Shown here: positions 26,345 to 35,756 of the stretch, piece by piece
Numbering within the stretch: position 1 is the first letter of the stretch
Layout: the number at the start of each line of letters is the position of its first letter
Origin: Sedimentitalea nanhaiensis DSM 24252
GTDB taxonomy: Bacteria; Pseudomonadota; Alphaproteobacteria; Rhodobacterales; Rhodobacteraceae
Assembly (NCBI RefSeq): GCF_000473225.1
Contig: NZ_KI421509.1
Span: forward strand, 543,470-607,469
Length of the DNA: 64,000 nucleotides
Direction: 5' to 3'
Notes under the pieces: model-generated
What the model was told of the DNA's origin: nothing
Seen by the model: the letters and a program-made list of their open reading frames with translations, nothing else
Databases searched by the model: none
Translations under genes and position numbers: made by a program

Positions 26345-27211
26345 CTATTTCCCTGCCTTCTGGGCGCGTTCATAGGCGATTTTTGCGGCGCGTTGGGCCA
26401 GAACACCGACCACATGGGTGCGGAACTTGATGGTGCCGCGCTTGTCGTCGATGGGTTTGCAGGCATCTCTGGCGGCCTGTGCAAGAGCTGCCAAAGCGGC
26501 GTCATCCAGCGTGGTTCCAATGATCGCGTCGGCCGCCTCTTGCACCAGCAACACGGTCGGGGCGACCGCGCCAAGGGACACGCGCGCCTCGGTGATGGTG
26601 TCGCCCTCAAGCCGCAGGTTCACGGCAGCGCCGACAACCGCAATGTCCATTTCGGTGCGTGGGATGAAGCGAAGATAGGCGTCGCCGCCATGATCGCCGC
26701 GCGCCGGGATGTGCACGGCGGAAATCAGCTCGCCCTTGGCGAGGCTGGTCTTGCCGGGACCGGTAGGGATGTCCTCGACCGCCACATCGCGGGTGCCATC
26801 GGGGCCGGTAACGGTTACGGTGATGCCAGCCGCGACCATGGCCGGGACTGCGTCAGCGGCGGGCGAGCCGTTGCACAGGTTGCCAACCATCGTGCAGCGG
26901 CCCTGAACCTGGGTCGATCCGATCAGGTCGGTGGCCTCGACCACGCCGGGCCAGTCACGTCCCAATGCGGGATGTTCGGTCATTTCCGCACCGGAGACGG
27001 CGATGCCGATCTGCCAGCTTCCATCGGGGTTGCGGGCGATGTCCCTGGTGCCGGTGATTCCCTTGATGTCGATCAGCGTATCCGGCGTGACGATATCGGC
27101 GCGCAGCTGGACCAGAACATCGGTTCCGCCTGCCAAAAAGCGGGTAACGCCATCGGCTTGTGCGGCAATCGCGGCGGCGTCTTCAAAGCTGGCCGGGGTG
27201 TGGTATTGCAT
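26345..27211 (-). CDS. Molybdenum hydroxylase, FAD subunit
   Basis: A 288-residue medium subunit with the FAD-binding motifs AGGTDVLV (residues about 27-34) and GNLCNGSPAADAVPAMVA (about 110-127), in a CO-dehydrogenase flavoprotein fold. It transfers electrons from the iron-sulfur subunit to the final acceptor. GAGGAGACC precedes the ATG. It is the first gene of the four-gene operon FAD, 2Fe-2S, Mo, MoaD-like. The promoter must lie in the 155 bases before the divergent acetolactate-synthase-like gene. Confidence 0.93.
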   Translation of the reverse strand: MQYHTPASFEDAAAIAAQADGVTRFLAGGTDVLVQLRADIVTPDTLIDIKGITGTRDIARNPDGSWQIGIAVSGAEMTEHPALGRDWPGVVEATDLIGSTQVQGRCTMVGNLCNGSPAADAVPAMVAAGITVTVTGPDGTRDVAVEDIPTGPGKTSLAKGELISAVHIPARGDHGGDAYLRFIPRTEMDIAVVGAAVNLRLEGDTITEARVSLGAVAPTVLLVQEAADAIIGTTLDDAALAALAQAARDACKPIDDKRGTIKFRTHVVGVLAQRAAKIAYERAQKAGK

Positions 27212-27366
27212 GTGGTCTCCTCACGCGTGACTGGCTGGCCAACTGTTTCAGATAGAGATGGGAACGGCAACCACCCCGATCACGCGAACCCGCCCTCATC
27301 GAACACGATTGCATCGGGCCAGCGGCGCGGCCTAGGGTCGGGCAAATTACAAGGAGTCAGGTAGCC

Positions 27367-28944
27367 ATGACAGTTAGATCCGAAACCTCGCCCACACCGA
27401 TGAACGGGGCCGAAAGCCTGGTGCGGACGCTGATCGCGAGCGGTGTGGACACCTGTTTTTCCAATCCCGGAACTTCGGAGATGCATTTTGTCGCCGCGTT
27501 GGATCATGTCGCGGGCATGCGTTCGGTTCTGGCGCTGTTTGAAGGTGTCGCCACGGGTGCGGCAGATGGGTATTACCGCATGGCGGGGAAACCGGCCTGC
27601 ACGCTGCTGCATCTGGGGCCAGGGCTGGCCAACGGGCTGGCCAATCTGCACAACGCCAAGAAGGCAGGCAGCGGTGTGGTCAACATCGTCGGCGAACATG
27701 CGGCCAGCCATGTGGAACTGGATGCGCCCCTGATGTCGGACATCGCGGGAATCGCGCGGCCGGTTTCGCATTGGGTGCAGGCGTCAGTCCTGGCGACGGA
27801 TGTCGCGGATGACGGGGCGCGGGCGGTGCAGGCGGCGATGACTCCGCCGGGGCAGGTGGCGACGCTGATCCTGCCCAGCGACACCGCGTGGAACCCCGGT
27901 GGCCCGGTGGCCGAGCCGCTGCCGCCAGCGCCGCGGTCACAGGTCGCGGATCATCTGGTCGATCAGGCCGTTGGTGCGCTGGATGGGCCGGACAGCCTGT
28001 TGCTGCTGGGCGGTGCGGCGCTGACTGCAGAGAATCTGGAGCTTGCCGGGCGAATCGCGGCCCGCACCGGCTGTGCGCTGCTGTCGGAATGGTCCAACGC
28101 CCGGATGGAGCGCGGAGCCGGGCGGGTGTCTGTCGGCAAGGTGCCATATCCCATCGACATGGCTCTGGAGGTTCTGCACCGGTATCGGCGCATCGTTCTG
28201 GCCGGGGCGCGTGCGCCGATCGGGTTCTTTGCCTATCCGGGCAAACCGGCGGTTCTGACCCGCAAGGATGCGCAGATCGTACCCCTTGCAGGGGCCGGAG
28301 ACGATTTGACCGGCGTACTTGGTATGTTGTGCGACGGGCTGGCCGCAAGCGATCTGACTGCGGCGCATGTCTCGTCGCGCCAGGAGACGACGGTGCCGCA
28401 GGGGGCGATCACGCCGGAAACCATCGCGGCGGTGCTGGCCCGGGTGATGCCCGAAAACGCTATCGTGGTGGACGAATCCGTTACGACCGGTCGTGCGTTT
28501 TTTCCTGCAACCGCCGGGGCGCCACCGCATACCTGGCTGAACAATTGCGGCGGCTCCATCGGGTTCGGTCTGCCGGTGGCCGTAGGAGCGGCGACTGCTT
28601 GCCCGGACCGCAAGGTTCTGGCGCTGATCGGCGATGGCAGCGCAATGTATACGGTTCAGGCGCTCTGGACCATGGCGCGCGAGCAGCAAGACGTTACCAT
28701 CGTGATCTTTTCCAATCGCAGCTATGAAATTCTGCGCGGCGAATTGACCAATGTCGGGGTGCGGAATCCGGGGCCGCGTGCGGTTGACATGCTGTCGTTG
28801 AACCGTCCGGATCTGGGTTGGGTTCAGATGGCGCGCGGCATGGGTGTCGAGGGCTTCCGGGTGGATGAAACGCAGGCATTGGCGCAGGCGGTACAGGCCG
28901 GATTGGAGTCCGACGGGCCTTGTCTGATAGAAGCGGTCATGTAG
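27367..28944 (+). CDS. Acetolactate-synthase-like thiamine diphosphate enzyme
   Basis: A 525-residue ThDP-dependent enzyme. The N-terminal pyrimidine-binding domain includes the catalytic glutamate region ALFEGVATGAADGYYR. A short central domain follows, then the C-terminal PP domain with the GDGSAMYTVQALW ThDP motif. It resembles the large subunit of acetolactate synthase but lacks the FAD-domain length of IlvB (about 560-600) and has no small subunit next to it. It may be a decarboxylase or carboligase of another 2-keto acid, in line with similar orphan genes. It is divergent from the molybdenum hydroxylase operon; a functional link is possible but not shown. AAGGAGTCAGG precedes the start. 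Confidence 0.82.
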   Translation: MTVRSETSPTPMNGAESLVRTLIASGVDTCFSNPGTSEMHFVAALDHVAGMRSVLALFEGVATGAADGYYRMAGKPACTLLHLGPGLANGLANLHNAKKAGSGVVNIVGEHAASHVELDAPLMSDIAGIARPVSHWVQASVLATDVADDGARAVQAAMTPPGQVATLILPSDTAWNPGGPVAEPLPPAPRSQVADHLVDQAVGALDGPDSLLLLGGAALTAENLELAGRIAARTGCALLSEWSNARMERGAGRVSVGKVPYPIDMALEVLHRYRRIVLAGARAPIGFFAYPGKPAVLTRKDAQIVPLAGAGDDLTGVLGMLCDGLAASDLTAAHVSSRQETTVPQGAITPETIAAVLARVMPENAIVVDESVTTGRAFFPATAGAPPHTWLNNCGGSIGFGLPVAVGAATACPDRKVLALIGDGSAMYTVQALWTMAREQQDVTIVIFSNRSYEILRGELTNVGVRNPGPRAVDMLSLNRPDLGWVQMARGMGVEGFRVDETQALAQAVQAGLESDGPCLIEAVM

Positions 28945-29039
28945 GCAAACGGTCGGTCACACGATAAACTTGGCGTGACCGGTTATGGTCGAGATGCCGG
29001 GCCACGCTAGGTCACGGTGCCAGCAGAAAAGAGGGTAAA

Positions 29040-29450
29040 ATGAAACCAAGAATATATGGCATGGTCCTGGTTGCGGGATTGGCTGCGATCCAGCCCGTTC
29101 TGGCCCAGGCCTTTACCAGCCGCAGCGGCGTGCGTGTCAATCCGGTCAATGCGGCAGTGTTTGAGGTGGTGCCCCGCAGCGGTGGTGGCGGTGATCTGTA
29201 TTGGTGTGGCGCGGCGGACTATGCGCAGCGCGCGTTGAAAGCATCCTGGCAGGCCCGCGTGTACGTTGCGCGCGCCATGGGGCCAAGTGAAACCATGAAC
29301 AAGCGTTCGGCGGTTCAGTTCACGCTGGATCCACAAGCGGCGGGGATCACGCCAACCGAGTCGTCCCTGAGCATCAATTCCATGAAGGTCGGCGAGAGCA
29401 TGACCGTGCAGCAGGGGTTTTACTATTGTCAGAAACAGGTGCCATTCTGA
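29040..29450 (+). CDS. Small secreted protein, tandem family copy 1
   Basis: A 136-residue protein with a signal peptide (about 1-22, VLAQ-A). The mature part has a pattern shared with the next two genes: VNPVNAAVFEVV, a glycine-rich turn, YWCGAADYAQRAL, VYVARAMGPS, KRSAVQFTLDP and a terminal FYYCQK. The two cysteines, about 75 residues apart in the paralogues too, probably form a disulfide in the periplasm. GAGGG precedes the ATG. I do not recognise the family. Confidence 0.75.
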   Translation: MKPRIYGMVLVAGLAAIQPVLAQAFTSRSGVRVNPVNAAVFEVVPRSGGGGDLYWCGAADYAQRALKASWQARVYVARAMGPSETMNKRSAVQFTLDPQAAGITPTESSLSINSMKVGESMTVQQGFYYCQKQVPF

Positions 29451-29545
29451 CACTGGGCAAGTTACACGGAATCCTGACAAGGAAGTGGCCCCTGTGCTAG
29501 GCTGGAGTGGTTGCAGTGATCGGGCACTGACAGGTTGAGAGGATA

Positions 29546-29965
29546 ATGATGGCATATTTTGGCAAGCTTGCACTGGCGGCAGCCGTGGTGGTCAGCCCGA
29601 CCTGGGCCTCGGCCTGGTGGGCGATCAACCGGCACGAGGTGTTTCCGGTTTCGGATGGGGTTTACGAGGTGGTTGGCCGGGTTGGGTCGGCGGCCTGGGA
29701 TTATTGGTGCGGGGCCGGCGATTTCGCGCAGCGGGTGATGGGCGTGCCGGCGGCGGAACGTATTTACATCTGGCGCGGTATCGGACCCAGCGTAACCCGG
29801 CCGGGCCGCAAGGCAGTCCAGTTCGCGTTGTCGCCGCCTCCGGGGGCCGATACCGACACCCCGCTGTCCCTGTCGGTCAAGGCCGCCGGAGACAATCTGG
29901 CGCGGCATACGGCGGTATGGTATTGCTATCAAGCCGATGGCGACGAGTTCTACCGCCGGTGGTAA
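29546..29965 (+). CDS. Small secreted protein, tandem family copy 2
   Basis: A 139-residue paralogue of the preceding gene. It has a signal peptide (about 1-22, WASA-W), then SDGVYEVVGRVGSA, DYWCGAGDFAQRVM, RIYIWRGIGPS, RKAVQFALSPP and AVWYCYQ. GAGAGG lies before the ATG. It sits 95 bases after copy 1 and 28 bases before copy 3, so copies 2 and 3 are probably co-transcribed. The extra C-terminal EFYRRW is unique to this copy. Confidence 0.75.
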   Translation: MMAYFGKLALAAAVVVSPTWASAWWAINRHEVFPVSDGVYEVVGRVGSAAWDYWCGAGDFAQRVMGVPAAERIYIWRGIGPSVTRPGRKAVQFALSPPPGADTDTPLSLSVKAAGDNLARHTAVWYCYQADGDEFYRRW

Positions 29966-29993
29966 ACCGGCTCATTTTCGGAAGGTAGCGGGC

Positions 29994-30398
29994 ATGTACA
30001 GGATCGGCATGGCAACTGGAGCGATGTGTCTGGCCTTGCTTCCGGAGGCGGGGTCCGCATGGACGGCCTGGAACAATCTGCGGGTCAATCCGGTGCGCGA
30101 CGCTGTTTTCGAAGTGGTCGGACAATCCGGATCGGCCAATGTGGACTATTGGTGCGCCGCAGGCGACTATGCCCGGCGGGTTCTTTCGCTGCCATTGGGT
30201 CAGCGCATCTATATTGTGCGGGGGCGGGCCGAGGCGCAAACCACCGACCGCAAGTCGGCGGTTCAGTTTTCGGTTCAGGCTCCCGCCAATGTCAAAAATC
30301 AGACCATTGGATTGTTGTCGGTCACCCGCGTGGGTGAAAACATCAGCGCCGCGATGGCGTTTGACTACTGCCTGACAAACAAGGCGCCTGGCGGGTGA
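29994..30398 (+). CDS. Small secreted protein, tandem family copy 3
   Basis: A 134-residue paralogue. A signal peptide (about 1-22, GSAW) is followed by RVNPVRDAVFEVVGQSGSA, DYWCAAGDYARRVL, RIYIVRGRAEA, RKSAVQFSV and AFDYCLTN. GGAAGGTAG precedes ATG 29994, which is preferred to an upstream in-frame start inside copy 2. The stop overlaps the GTG start of the YjbQ gene (GTGA), so the two are coupled. Confidence 0.75.
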   Translation: MYRIGMATGAMCLALLPEAGSAWTAWNNLRVNPVRDAVFEVVGQSGSANVDYWCAAGDYARRVLSLPLGQRIYIVRGRAEAQTTDRKSAVQFSVQAPANVKNQTIGLLSVTRVGENISAAMAFDYCLTNKAPGG

Positions 30399-30835
30399 CC
30401 TCTGGCGAGTCGCCCCCGAGGCAGACCGAATTTGTCATTCAGACCTCGGGGGCGGCATTGTACGATTTCACCACCGAGGTCACCCGCTGGGTGCGCGGCG
30501 GCGTGGATCGGAACGGGTTGCTGACACTGTTTGTACGACACACGTCGTGTTCGCTGTTGATTCAGGAAAATGCCGACCCCGAAGTTCAGGGAGATCTCGC
30601 CGCCTTTTTCAGGCGGCTGGCTCCGCCCAGCACGGACCCCAGCATGGCCTATCTGCGCCATACCTATGAAGGCCCCGATGACATGCCCGCACATATCAAG
30701 GCGGCCATGTTGCCGGTCTGCCTGTCGATTCCGGTCGCGGATGGTCGGCCCGTTCTGGGCACCTGGCAAGGCATCTATCTGTTTGAGCATCGCGACGCCC
30801 CCCATCGCCGCAGGGTCGCGGCACATCTGAGCTGA
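30395..30835 (+). CDS. YjbQ/UPF0047 family protein
   Basis: A 146-residue protein of the YjbQ family. It carries the invariant blocks LTLFVRHTSCSLLIQENADP and, near the end, HIKAAMLPVCLSIPV and GTWQGIYLFEH. The family folds as a trimer with a metal-like His/Cys site; some members have weak thiamine-phosphate synthase activity, but the physiological role is open. The start is GTG at 30395, overlapping the stop of the secreted-protein gene by four bases. No ATG exists before the conserved core. Confidence 0.88.
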   Translation: MTSGESPPRQTEFVIQTSGAALYDFTTEVTRWVRGGVDRNGLLTLFVRHTSCSLLIQENADPEVQGDLAAFFRRLAPPSTDPSMAYLRHTYEGPDDMPAHIKAAMLPVCLSIPVADGRPVLGTWQGIYLFEHRDAPHRRRVAAHLS

Positions 30836-30958
30836 GCAACTCCTGCATCTAGCGGTGACAATTCACCCCTACCCAAACTCTAGAGGCTCGCCTATAGTTC
30901 TGGATAAGTGAGCCAGAGCGCGCACAACACGTGGCGGAACATAAAAGGGGAACGGCTG

Positions 30959-31423
30959 ATGCGCTGTCCGTTTTGCGGAAACATCGACACACAGGTCAAG
31001 GATTCCCGGCCTGCCGAAGACCACGTTTCGATCAGGCGGCGACGGTTCTGTCCGGCATGTGGCGGACGGTTTACCACCTACGAGCGGGTGCAGCTGCGGG
31101 ATCTGGTGGTCATCAAGTCCAGCGGCAAACGCGAAGATTTCGATCGCGACAAGCTGGAGCGGTCCATCCGCATCTCGATGCAGAAACGTCCGATCGATCC
31201 GGAACGTATCGATCAGATGATTTCTGGCATAGTGCGGCGTCTGGAAAGCATGGGCGAAACCGATATCTCGTCGAGCAAGATCGGCGAGATCGTGATGGAG
31301 GCGCTGGCCCGGATCGATACTGTGGCATATGTGCGTTTTGCAAGTGTTTACAAGAACTTCCAGGCCGCTGACGATTTCGAGGACTTTGTCCACGAGCTGC
31401 GCCCGCAGCCCCCGCAAGAGTGA
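30959..31423 (+). CDS. nrdR: NrdR, repressor of ribonucleotide reductase genes
   Basis: A 154-residue regulator with an N-terminal zinc ribbon (MRCPFCGN at 1-8, [13 protein letters not shown] around 30-42) and an ATP-cone domain (about 48-138). NrdR senses ATP/dATP and represses nrd genes through paired NrdR boxes. AAAAGGGGAAC precedes ATG 30959. The stop overlaps the GTG start of ribD. The nrdR-ribD order is common in bacteria. Confidence 0.96.
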   Translation: MRCPFCGNIDTQVKDSRPAEDHVSIRRRRFCPACGGRFTTYERVQLRDLVVIKSSGKREDFDRDKLERSIRISMQKRPIDPERIDQMISGIVRRLESMGETDISSSKIGEIVMEALARIDTVAYVRFASVYKNFQAADDFEDFVHELRPQPPQE

Positions 31424-32517
31424 GCGCAACCGATACACGCTATATGGCGCTGGCCCTGACCTTGGGGCGGCGCGGGCAGGGGATGTGCTGGCCCAACCCC
31501 GCTGTCGGGTGTGTACTGGTCAACGACGGGCGGATTGTCGGTCGGGGCTGGACCCAACCGGGAGGGCGGCCGCATGCGGAAACCGTCGCCCTTGCACAGG
31601 CAGGTGGTCTGGCGCGCGGGGCGACGGCCTATGTCACCTTGGAACCCTGCGCCCATCACGGCAAAACGCCACCCTGTTGCGACGCGCTGATCGCCGCCGG
31701 AATAGCCCGTGTCGTGGCGCCGTTTCAGGACGTTGATGCGCGGGTTGCAGGGCAGGGATTTGAGGCGCTGCGCAAAGATGGGGTTGCCGTCACCACTGGC
31801 GTTCTGGCCGATCGGGCGGCGCAGGATCATGCCGGGTTTTTCCTGCGGACCGAACAGGGTCGGCCGCTGATCACCCTGAAGCTGGCCAACAGCTTTGACG
31901 GGCGCATCGCCACCGCGTCGGGCCAGAGCCAGTGGATCACCGGAGCACAGGCGCGCCGCGCGGTTCACGGGATGCGGGCGCGTCATGACGCCGTCATGGT
32001 GGGGGCGGGGACGGCGCGCGCCGACGATCCGTCGCTGACCGTTCGCGATCTGGGGATCGCACGTCAGCCGGTGCGCGTGGTGGTGTCGCGCCATCTGGAA
32101 CTGCCCCTGCTGGGGCAACTGGCGCGGTCTGCCAGGGACATCCCGCTGTGGATCTGCCATGGCGAGGCGGTCGATGGCGAGCGCGTCAAAGCCTGGCAGG
32201 AACTGGGGGCGACACTGCTTCCTTGCGCGTTGGATGGGCTTCGGCTGAATGCGGCGGACATCCTGGCACAGCTGGGGCAGGCGGGTCTGACCCGTGTGTT
32301 CTGCGAAGGCGGCAGTTCGCTGGCGGGCTCGTTGCTGGCGGCCGATATCGTGGACGAACTCGTCGGGTTCACGGCCGGGCTGACCATAGGGGCCGAGGGT
32401 CTGCCCGCGATCGGGGCGCTGGGGCTGGACAGCCTTGAGGCTGCGCCCAGATTCGAGTTGATTGAGACGCGGGCCATAGGGCCGGACATCCTGCATCGCT
32501 GGCGCCGCGCGTTTTAG
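31420..32517 (+). CDS. ribD: RibD, bifunctional pyrimidine deaminase/reductase
   Basis: A 365-residue protein for riboflavin steps two and three. The N-terminal deaminase has the zinc site PHAETVALA and [13 protein letters not shown]. The C-terminal reductase has [24 protein letters not shown] and [13 protein letters not shown]. It uses NADPH to reduce the ribose of the deaminated pyrimidine. Translation starts at GTG 31420 and overlaps nrdR's TGA. Its TAG overlaps the stop of the convergent kpsC gene by four bases (32514-32517), leaving no space for a separate terminator. Confidence 0.95.
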   Translation: MSATDTRYMALALTLGRRGQGMCWPNPAVGCVLVNDGRIVGRGWTQPGGRPHAETVALAQAGGLARGATAYVTLEPCAHHGKTPPCCDALIAAGIARVVAPFQDVDARVAGQGFEALRKDGVAVTTGVLADRAAQDHAGFFLRTEQGRPLITLKLANSFDGRIATASGQSQWITGAQARRAVHGMRARHDAVMVGAGTARADDPSLTVRDLGIARQPVRVVVSRHLELPLLGQLARSARDIPLWICHGEAVDGERVKAWQELGATLLPCALDGLRLNAADILAQLGQAGLTRVFCEGGSSLAGSLLAADIVDELVGFTAGLTIGAEGLPAIGALGLDSLEAAPRFELIETRAIGPDILHRWRRAF

Positions 32518-34529
32518 CCTCGTGTCTGTCGCCGCCACAGGTGAGCCTGAGTGGCAAATACCCCCTGCAGTTTTGCCAGCCCGCGATTTGCCAGCCCACG
32601 CCGGGGCAGGGCGCCCGAGGCCAGGCGTTCGGCCACAATCTCGACCGGGCAGATCTTTCCGGTGACCGGATCCAGATATCGCGGATAGTCGATCAGGGTC
32701 GCATGGAGCAACCCCGCCAGATCGGGCCGCGCGGTGCGGCGTGCGGGCACCGTGCCCAGATCGGTGGTCAGACCCCAACCGGCAAAAAACGGCGCGCCCA
32801 AAACCGTGACGGGAACCCCGCGCAACAGGGCTTCAAAGCCAAGCAGAGAAGTCATTGTCCAGAGCTCGTCCACCGCGTGCAACAACAGTGCCGGATCTGC
32901 CTGGGTGACGATCACATCGGCCAGATGCGCAGGGTCCGCACCCGGGCGCAACCCGGCTTCGACATCCGGGTGGGGTTTATAGATCAGCACGGCCTCCGGA
33001 TGCGCGGCGCGCACCGCCTGCAGCAAGGCCGCGTTGCTGCGCACGCGGCCTGCGCCCGTCAGGATAGAGGCATCGTCCTCGACCTGCCCGGAAACCAGGA
33101 TACGGTGACCTTTGGGCAGGTCCGGCGGGGTGCGGCCCTGATTGTATTTACTGAGTCCGCTATCGACCAGGATGGCTTGCAGCCGTTCGGCACGGCGGCG
33201 CTGATCCGGGCGCAGCGTGCTGCGCTGTGCGATAAGTTGCTCGAGTCGACTGGGGCGGGCCGGATCGTAATAGATGCCCAGATCGTCGATCACCAGCGAC
33301 AGCGGCGGCACCAGATCGGCCCCCAGTCCACGCGAACGCAGGAAGCCGTCCTCGACCCGTGTGGCGACCAGCTGCGGATCGGCGCGGCTGGCCCAGACCA
33401 GTGACGCGGGCGCGCCGGTTCGTGGTGTGGCGGATACGAACCGCACCGGTTTTTGCTGCCCGAACATCTGCTGCATCGCGCCGCGTTTCCACAGGCTGAC
33501 ACCGGCGGCGGCCCAGCCGTTGCGGTCCTGTCGCCAGGCGCGCGTCTGCGCTTCGAGGTTGTCCAGCACCGTTTCCAGTTCGCAAAGCCGGTCGCGAAAC
33601 GGGTCGTACCAGGTAGGATAAAGGATCATGGCTGCGGCAAACAGTTGCGCCCGGGTCAGGTTGCGCGTGCGCCGGGGCACCGGGTTCTGATCCACGCTCA
33701 GCCCATATCCCGCATAAAAAGGCTGGCCAAAGACCCGGGGTTTGTGCCCGGCAAGGATCGCTTCGAACCCCATCTGGGACGACACGGTATAGACGCCAAC
33801 GGCCCCTTCCAGCAAAGCCCACGGGCTGAGCGGATCGGTTGCGAGGCTGATGCGATCGTTGGCATCCCCGGCGGTGAAGTAACCTGGGCGAAATCCTGCA
33901 ACGGTCTCGGGATGGGTCTTGATCACGACCCGGGAACCGGGATGTTCTTCTTGCGCAAACACAAGCATTTCGCGAAACAGCGCGTCATTGCCACCGCTGG
34001 CTGTGACAGAGGCATCGCCACGGGTCTGATCGATCACCAGTACATAGCCCGGATCGGGTCCGGGCGTTGCGGGATCGAAAGCGTTGTATTTGCTCAGGTG
34101 CCCTTCGCACAAGCGTGTGATGGCGGCGCGGGCGCGATCCAGCAGCGCGGTGTCATCAAGAGGGGCGGTAGCCAATAGCCGTTCCAGATCGGAAGGATGC
34201 GTGGCGTCGAAATGCACTCCGGAGCGGTCCAGCACCAGCCCGCTGGGCGGCTCGCCAGCGCGCCCCGGTCGGATCGAACGCAGAAAGGCGTCTTCGATGC
34301 GCAGCAAGGGTACCTTGCGACGGGCTGCGACCCCATGCCCCCGGTGCGCAGTCGGGCTGTTTCCCCAGACCCCGACCAGATCGCCCGTGCCGGGCAGACC
34401 CAGACGAATGTCGTAGCCGGCCAATGAAAGGATACGGCGGATCCGTGATTGCGTCACAAACCCGGCGTTATAGACAAAAACCCGGTGTCGTTGGCCTATG
34501 GCAGATCCGTCGATGCGGGAAGTTGCCAT
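32514..34529 (-). CDS. kpsC: KpsC-like capsule Kdo transferase (duplicated domains)
   Basis: A 671-residue protein made of two homologous halves. The N-terminal half has IEDAFLRSIRPG and LVLDRSGVHFDATHPSDLE; the C-terminal half has VEDGFLRSRGLGADL and LVIDDLGIYYDPARPSRLE. This matches KpsC, where two glycosyltransferase modules add alternating beta-linked Kdo residues to the lipid anchor of group 2-type capsules. No membrane helix is visible; it acts at the cytoplasmic face. ATG 34529 lies three bases after the stop of the export-lipoprotein gene. It is convergent with ribD. Confidence 0.9.
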   Translation of the reverse strand: MATSRIDGSAIGQRHRVFVYNAGFVTQSRIRRILSLAGYDIRLGLPGTGDLVGVWGNSPTAHRGHGVAARRKVPLLRIEDAFLRSIRPGRAGEPPSGLVLDRSGVHFDATHPSDLERLLATAPLDDTALLDRARAAITRLCEGHLSKYNAFDPATPGPDPGYVLVIDQTRGDASVTASGGNDALFREMLVFAQEEHPGSRVVIKTHPETVAGFRPGYFTAGDANDRISLATDPLSPWALLEGAVGVYTVSSQMGFEAILAGHKPRVFGQPFYAGYGLSVDQNPVPRRTRNLTRAQLFAAAMILYPTWYDPFRDRLCELETVLDNLEAQTRAWRQDRNGWAAAGVSLWKRGAMQQMFGQQKPVRFVSATPRTGAPASLVWASRADPQLVATRVEDGFLRSRGLGADLVPPLSLVIDDLGIYYDPARPSRLEQLIAQRSTLRPDQRRRAERLQAILVDSGLSKYNQGRTPPDLPKGHRILVSGQVEDDASILTGAGRVRSNAALLQAVRAAHPEAVLIYKPHPDVEAGLRPGADPAHLADVIVTQADPALLLHAVDELWTMTSLLGFEALLRGVPVTVLGAPFFAGWGLTTDLGTVPARRTARPDLAGLLHATLIDYPRYLDPVTGKICPVEIVAERLASGALPRRGLANRGLAKLQGVFATQAHLWRRQTRG

Positions 34530-34531
34530 CC

Positions 34532-35662
34532 CTATTGTGTCAGGGTGGCCACGTTGGCGAAGGGAGTCAGACCGCCCGCGATCAGGGAAATCGACTTGGT
34601 CCACTGGGCGTAGGGCGCTTCGGTGACATAGATCGTGTCGTCATCGCGAATGATGAACTCTCGGGCCACGAACATGCCGTTTGGCTCTTTCAGATTCAGC
34701 ACATAGACGACGCGCTGGGGGCCTTGCAAGTCATTGCGACCCAACACCTGTTGCGCGATATCGGCGCGCTCCTGGCGATAGATGAACACACCGGTCGGGT
34801 CCGACGAGGTCGAGATCAGGCCGCCGACCTGCGCAATCGCTTCGATCGCCGAAAGGTCTTGGGATTCAAAGCGCACGCGGGCCTGTTGGCTGGTGGCACC
34901 CACAGCAGTAAACGATCGGGTGTCCTCTTCCACCAGGATCTTGTCACCGCCGCGCAATGCGATGTCCAGACGGGGGTTCGAAAACAGATCCTGAAACCAG
35001 ATCTTGCCGCGCTGATTTCCGCGGATCACGGTGACCTGCGCGATCTCGGGCTCGATGATCACACCACCGGCCTTGGCCAGCATCGCCGACAGGGTACGGG
35101 TGGGGCGTTCGATCGGATAGACGCCCTGGGCACCGACCGATCCGACCAGCGACACGGTCGAGCCATCACCGGCGATGCGCCTTACCTGCACCTGCGGATC
35201 CGGAGTCTGGTCCTGCAGTTTTTCGGTAATCATCTCGCGCAGTTCGTTCGGTGTGTTGCCGGCGGCCCGAACACGTCCGGCATAGGGCACAAAGATAAAC
35301 CCGGAACTGTCGACCTGCACCTCTTCCAGCATGGTCGCATTGGTCGCTTCGCCGGACAGCAGGCCGTCATCGACGTTTTCCCAGACAGTCAGGCCCAAAA
35401 CATCGCCCGGTCGGATCGTATCCGAGGTCAGTTGCGGTGCCGTTGAGAAAGCGTTCGAAAATCCCAATGTCGGCACCACTGCAGTGGCGCGCGCGACATG
35501 GTCATTCACGGGCACGACAAAGGCATTGCCCTGCTCGGATACTGAGCCCTTTTGGATCTGGTTCTTGCTGGGGCCAACCTGCGGCAGCGTACACGCGGCG
35601 GACAAACCAGCCACAGCCAGCACGACCATGGGTTTAACCCAGCGTAAAGAAACGGTTTTCAC
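34532..35662 (-). CDS. Outer-membrane polysaccharide export lipoprotein (Wza/KpsD-type)
   Basis: A 376-residue protein with a lipoprotein signal ending in VAGLSAAC. A polysaccharide-export domain follows (TIRPGDVLGLTVWENV, about residue 83 on, and VDSSGFIFVPYAGRV), then two SLBB-like beta domains (VSLVGSVGAQGVYPIE and FTAVGATSQQARVRF). The family forms the outer-membrane channel through which capsule leaves the cell. It is the middle gene of a three-gene capsule unit, 94 bases after kpsS and three bases before kpsC. The ABC exporter and inner co-polymerase genes expected for a full system are not in this window. Confidence 0.9.
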   Translation of the reverse strand: MKTVSLRWVKPMVVLAVAGLSAACTLPQVGPSKNQIQKGSVSEQGNAFVVPVNDHVARATAVVPTLGFSNAFSTAPQLTSDTIRPGDVLGLTVWENVDDGLLSGEATNATMLEEVQVDSSGFIFVPYAGRVRAAGNTPNELREMITEKLQDQTPDPQVQVRRIAGDGSTVSLVGSVGAQGVYPIERPTRTLSAMLAKAGGVIIEPEIAQVTVIRGNQRGKIWFQDLFSNPRLDIALRGGDKILVEEDTRSFTAVGATSQQARVRFESQDLSAIEAIAQVGGLISTSSDPTGVFIYRQERADIAQQVLGRNDLQGPQRVVYVLNLKEPNGMFVAREFIIRDDDTIYVTEAPYAQWTKSISLIAGGLTPFANVATLTQ

Positions 35663-35756
35663 TGCTCAGTCTCCTCGACCTGTCATTCTAGGCGGCGGTC
35701 TTGCAACGTGAATATCTGCAAATCGAGTAAATTTCCAGCGATTCGGGACGGTTAGC

